64,000 nt of DNA from Ceratothoa steindachneri (Eukaryota; Arthropoda; Malacostraca; Isopoda; Cymothoidae): the NCBI GenBank assembly GCA_963969495.1, contig OZ018337.1, positions 86,898,777 to 86,962,776 on the forward strand, read 5' to 3'. Under the pieces are notes generated by a model. That model was not told where the DNA came from, searched no databases, and was given only the letters and a program-made list of their open reading frames with translations. The position numbers and the translations under genes were made by a program. This document shows, piece after piece, positions 59,500-64,000 of the stretch (position 1 is the first letter of the stretch; each line of letters opens with the position of its first letter).

Positions 59500-60940
59500 A
59501 TGGATATAAGAGGATGCAGGAATTCCTCGGATTCGTTCTGTTTTGTCTGTGGTTTCTAGGTTGGACGTAAGCATGTATCACATAAGTGAAAGGTGCAAAG
59601 TACTGGATTGCTTATAGACTCTACTTTAGAATCAGTATGGGGTATGGGTGACCAAGAAAGACCATGGGCCCCTCCTGTAATATGTGAAAGTTTTCGAACA
59701 AATTTAGATGCATGGCTAAAAGGTGCAAAAAGAGAAATGCCATTTGCTGTGCTGAGAGTTTTGCGAGAACCAAAAAATCAGCACGATGATTGCTAATTTT
59801 GCATGATTGACATATCAAAGTACAGAAATTTAAGAGAAGAAAATCCCTTAATTATCCCAACATTTTATTCTCTATTGCAAATGTGCTACATGATAATACC
59901 TTATTTGTTCGAAGGCCGCCAGAAAATGTAAGTAAATTATATAAAATTGTAAGCTATATTAATTGTAACAGGATCAATACTGAAATGTTTAAACATCTAG
60001 CTAAGGTTTCTTGTAATGTGATTATACATGCAATCCATATTTATGCTTCAGCTGTTAAATGAATCTCTTTTGATATATAATTTTCAGGTAGAGGTTATGA
60101 TGGAATTCTCATTAGAAGAGTCGGAAGGTTGTGACAATAAAGAAATCGATGAAATCCTAGAGCCAAGGATAAGTGCCCGCCCAGACTTACCAAATCAACG
60201 TGAACTGGATGATCTCATCAGGAAATTGAGTTTCATTAAGTCGAGAGTTGAAATTTTGGCATCCAGACTTAATAAATGGAATCTGTTGTAGGTAGACTGC
60301 AGATTGACAGTATACAGGAATCGACATGAGGAATTCGAAGTATACTTTCATATAAGTGAGGATATCTGCTTCTTTAAAGATATTAATGGCTTGCTTACAT
60401 CTATTGACATTGATCACAACCCTAAAGAATTGGGGACTTTTTTAAATAGTTCTACAAAACGCCTTAAAGCTGTTTTTACTAAATATTGGGAATCAGTATC
60501 TATCTCTGCCTTTTGCATACTCGCTACAGATGAAGGAAGAATATGACCATGTATAAAAGCTTATTGAGAAGGTAAACTATACTAAGTTTTAATTAGATGT
60601 TTGTGGTGATTTTAAAATGCTTGCCTTCTTACTCGGATTGCAGGTTGGTAGGCCAAGTATTTATGTTTCCTTTGTCAATGGAAAAGTAGGGCTGATCATG
60701 AACATTAACAGAATGTTCAGTGGTCCCCTCGAGATGACTTACAGCCAGGAAAACTATATGTTTTTAGGCAGCCTCTTATAGAGCCTGCAAAGGTTTTGCT
60801 ACTTCCACTTTATATAAAGCTTGGTTTGGTCAGACACTTTGTAAAAGCATTAGGTCATGGTGGAGAAGCATTCAAGGGATTAGTCCACTCTTTCCTAAGC
60901 TAGCAGAGACCAAAGTTAATGGTGGTATATTTACTTTGGA
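59500..60940 (+). pseudogene. decayed member of an uncharacterised repetitive animal protein family
   Basis: The frame from the ATG at 59500 reads MDIRGCRNSSDSFCFVCG, then a stop at 59557, VGRKHVSHK, a stop at 59587-59589, and GDQERPWAPPVICES..AWLKGAKREMPFAV. A further stop (59794-59796) hits the first residue of FCMIDISKYR. An exon end RRPPEN meets GTAAGT at 59928. After the intron come EILEPRISARPDLPNQRELD, then HEEFEVYFHISEDICF, STKRLKAV, then in other frames LQMKEEYDHV, LDVCGDFKMLAFLLGLQ, AKVLLLPLYIKLGLVRHFVK and LFPKLAETKVNGGIF (about 60935). The usual C-terminus is absent. I recall this Cys-rich N-terminal plus conserved core family as unnamed, multi-copy proteins in arthropods, cnidarians and fishes; its function is unknown to me. 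Confidence 0.75.
59928..60087 (+). other. relic intron in the orphan family pseudogene
   Basis: GTAAGT at 59928-59933 and a pyrimidine-rich TTTTCAG acceptor ending at 60087 separate two protein pieces of the same family, giving a 160-bp intron. A second acceptor-like TTTTTCAG ends at 59468, before the start. Retained introns mean this copy did not arise by simple reverse transcription of a spliced mRNA. Confidence 0.6.
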
Positions 60941-63900
60941 TATACCCAAAAATAAAATAAAATACAGCCATGCTTTAACTTTAAGAAATTTTATGAACTT
61001 AACGATTTATGATATTTACTTGTAAACTTTACATTTTTGTTTTTTTAAACTTTAAAGAGACAGACTCAGAATGAACTTGGGTAAAATGTTAAAATATACC
61101 AAGGACACAACCGAACTAAGAGAAATGAACTTTTATTATTATTCAATCCCTTTAAACGATCCCGTCTTTAAAACATATTCTTATAGATTATAAATCCTCG
61201 TGTCTTCTCTTCTTTTTCTTTGGGATCTAAGACCAATTAGGCAATTTTGAACGAGGAAGGTTTTACTTTTAGTTGATAAAATTTAATGTTAAGTTTTTTC
61301 AGTTCGGTAAACTGACAGCTATTCTTTTCTTAAGCGTAATATTAAAATAAATAATATATATTTATTCAAATAGTAGATGAAATATCTTCCCAGCTACACA
61401 AATTTAATTTAGAAAATAAGCATTCGATTATTTAATAGTAGATAAATCCTTTTCAATTGACTCTCCAGAACTTTTAGAAACTGAAAATAGAATATTTTTC
61501 ACCAGGAAACAAAAGTCGTTAGGAAAATCAACCTACCTTCTTTCTCCACTAAATTTTAGTTCCCTAAATTCAACAAGGTTACTTTTCCCCTTAATTAATT
61601 TTTCTCTCGATTAATTGTTAATAATAAATTTTTAATCCTCATTAATTGAATTTTTTGTAGTTTTTATGGTGTTAATACTAAAATTCAGTTATTTGAAATC
61701 TCAAATCAATTATAAATCTAATTAAAAACGAATACAAACCTATGGAACCAGAACCTCTAATAATTTATTCTTTCTCTATGGTTTTACTCATCGCTGCCGA
61801 TTTAGTAGGCTTAAACGCAAGTTAAAAAATTGGATTAGAATTCTTTTTAAATACGGAAAAAACAGTAATGACAAGTCTTTTGCCCCTGTTTAAATTATTA
61901 AAAGGGAAAATCTTTTTTCCGGAATAACTTTGATAGTACCTCAGAATATACCTAAAAGAAAACCAGCGCAAAATAGAGATCTGTTAATTTCAGTAAATTT
62001 TCTTAACCTCACCATTTTTAATTCTTTTTGTTATTAAAATTCCTAAATATTCGATAAATTATACCAATCTTTTTCTAAACTTCACCATTTTGTTTGTGTA
62101 AAATTACCCTTATGAAATATATTTTTTGTCTTGTTCGAAAGAAACCTTAATTCTAATTTTTCCCCTAAATTTATATTTTTTAGGTAATGCAGAAAAAGAG
62201 ATAATAAATTTGTCAAAAGCCGAAGAGGATCAACAGCGGTGGCAGAAATATGATTAACTGGAGTCAAGAATCTTAAGTGAATGTATCATTTTGTAGGTTT
62301 TCCAATGAAGAAATATTGGCATTGACTATTTTGTATTGACGAGGTTTACAAAATAAATATCCTACGGGATCAGAATTCTTGCCATCTCGAACCCTCCATT
62401 GTTCAAAATGCATCTAGTATTGATATATTTATGGATATTTAAAATTATAATAAATAATACCATTGTAATTCATATGAAGATATAGGATCACTTGATTTTA
62501 CAGAAGAAATTGTTGATTTCAACGTCTTTGTATTAACAAGGAATATTACGGACTCATTATATCATATAAACCAAGGCAAATAGTTGGCTTACTTAAAGAG
62601 AGTTTTTCAATAAAAATCATTATTCCATACTTGTTTTATTAACTAGGAGAAATAAGATTTACGGAAATTGCCCGACCGGAATTTCTAGGAGCCGAGACTA
62701 AATGTCATGCGCCAATGGGGTGTTTCAATTGGGAGTTTTCGCCCCTCGGAAGGATTTTTTTCTGAGGCGTTTTCAAGATTTCTTGATGAAATGTAAAATA
62801 GTTGTCACGAGAAATCGACAGTCATGTAAACCTCATGGAAGAAAATAATTTATGGTCTCCAAAATATTAAATTTATTACCTTTACTGTTTTATTGATAAT
62901 AATTTTGCCTACGATGAGTCTAAATGCATCAGCTTCAGTAGGAATTAAATTAACTTTATATACTCGTCATTGGTAAGACCATAACTACTATTAATTATAA
63001 AAAAAGAGTTAGTATTTAAGATTTGAGGGACTTCTGAACTATCCTCATTGGGGAGTTTAAAGAAGTTAAAAATCAAGAATAACTGAGTTTTCTAACCCTA
63101 TTTCTTAAAATACATCAAGAGGATTCATTATATCCTAGAAATTAGAGTAAAATTAAAAATGAACTGTAATTTCCTTACTTGAGCAGTAACCCATTTTTTA
63201 AAGTAATTTTATCCATGTAATCTCTATATTTACCTATCCTTTTAATTATCGAAGAAAATGACGTAAATTGGACTTCCCTTTATTAAAAGAAATTATAATT
63301 ATTTACAAAAAAGACACATTTATCTCTTTAATTACTCAAATTTTCATATTTTATAAAATTGAAAAATGCTAGGAAGGTCAATAACCGTCTGTTACAAAAA
63401 TGTCTGTAACACTTCCATATAATAATTTCTTATTTTAATCTTAATCTATAAGGAAGGATGGAGTTTAAGAATAAAATGCAATATATAACGATTACCATAA
63501 ATTCTCATCTGAAATTCATTAAAAGTTTCACTAATAACTTTTTCTAAGTGTGAGGTTCATAAGAGATGCAGGAAGAAAATTATATCCCAGGAAGCCAAGA
63601 GTAAGAGAGGAATTTTTTTTTCGTTCGTCTGTTTCAAGGGAAATAAATGACTGTCTGGATATTCTTTGGAATATTTTTTTAAGTGACTTCTCGGTTTAAG
63701 CATATAGACACTAAGGAAATTTGTTCTATGTCGCTGTTAATACGTTCTTTTTTTGTTTCCTTTCAAATCAAAGTTGGTTTCCTAATTTCCATGCTTGCAA
63801 TTACAATAATTAGCCAGTTTCATACTACTTTACGTTCCTCCTCTAAGGTAAGCTAGAGACTGTATCTAATATTTGAGGCTAATAGACCTAAGAACTTGAA

Positions 63901-64000
63901 TCAGGTCACAGAAGCAGAAGTAAAGTTGATATATTGCAAAAAATATTAATGGATTAATTATAGTTTTGATCTTTCCCTATAAACTGGACGAATGCAGACG
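60941..64000. other. A+T-rich intergenic DNA
   Basis: Only one frame of 61 codons (62082-62267, minus) and no recognisable element or RNA gene. A short GC-richer phrase at about 62665-62770 has no identifiable identity. Confidence 0.5.

Overview
This window looks like nuclear DNA of an animal, most plausibly an arthropod and possibly a crustacean. It is strongly A+T-rich, has many TA/GA microsatellites, and has no dense coding. It carries a mixture of decayed transposons (rosa-like mariner, ZBED5/Buster-type hAT, Ty3/Gypsy, BEL/Pao and two kinds of LINE) of the sort common in arthropod genomes. The taxonomic guess rests on this repertoire and was not tested. I found no convincing intact host protein-coding gene, no functional tRNA or rRNA, no CRISPR and no bacterial-type operon.

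Layout. 1-8 kb is A+T-rich intergenic DNA with TA and GA tracts and a dispersed repeat near 6 kb. 8.0-8.9 kb is a GC-richer island. On the minus strand it has a TATA box beside a perfect 20-bp palindrome and a consensus 5' splice site, so it may be a promoter with a first exon. 9.2-11.4 kb holds remnants of two LINEs. 13.4-15.7 kb has a dispersed repeat, a foldback MITE, a second dispersed repeat and an unassigned 143-codon ORF. 16.75-17.69 kb is an internally deleted mariner. 20.7-21.2 kb is a candidate solo LTR. 25.0-26.7 kb is a LINE reverse-transcriptase remnant on the minus strand. 34.57-35.08 kb is a SINE-like insertion with a tRNA-like head and flanking direct repeats.

38.1-44.1 kb contains a small MITE, an inverted copy of the 14.7 kb repeat, and a complete but internally deleted Gypsy-type element on the minus strand. 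That element runs from 38760 to 44093, and its long LTRs are built of about 150-bp tandem units. 44.3-49.5 kb has further GC-richer, element-like DNA, including a candidate LTR followed by a TGGCGCCC primer-binding site. 52.9-53.8 kb holds Gypsy pol pieces in the wrong order. 54473-57648 is a complete-ended hAT element with a perfect 8-bp target duplication and a nested TA-flanked MITE. 58.5-60.9 kb has a BEL/Pao integrase remnant followed by a decayed, intron-containing member of an uncharacterised repetitive protein family. 61-64 kb shows nothing recognisable.

The elements do not form a pathway. They are independent insertions of different ages, nearly all dead by stops, frameshifts or deletions. 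The most distinctive items are the tandem-repeat LTRs (five units in one LTR, six in the other), the roughly 513-bp SINE-like unit, the orphan repeat-protein pseudogene, the nested MITE-in-hAT, and the candidate minus-strand promoter/exon at 8.3-8.85 kb.
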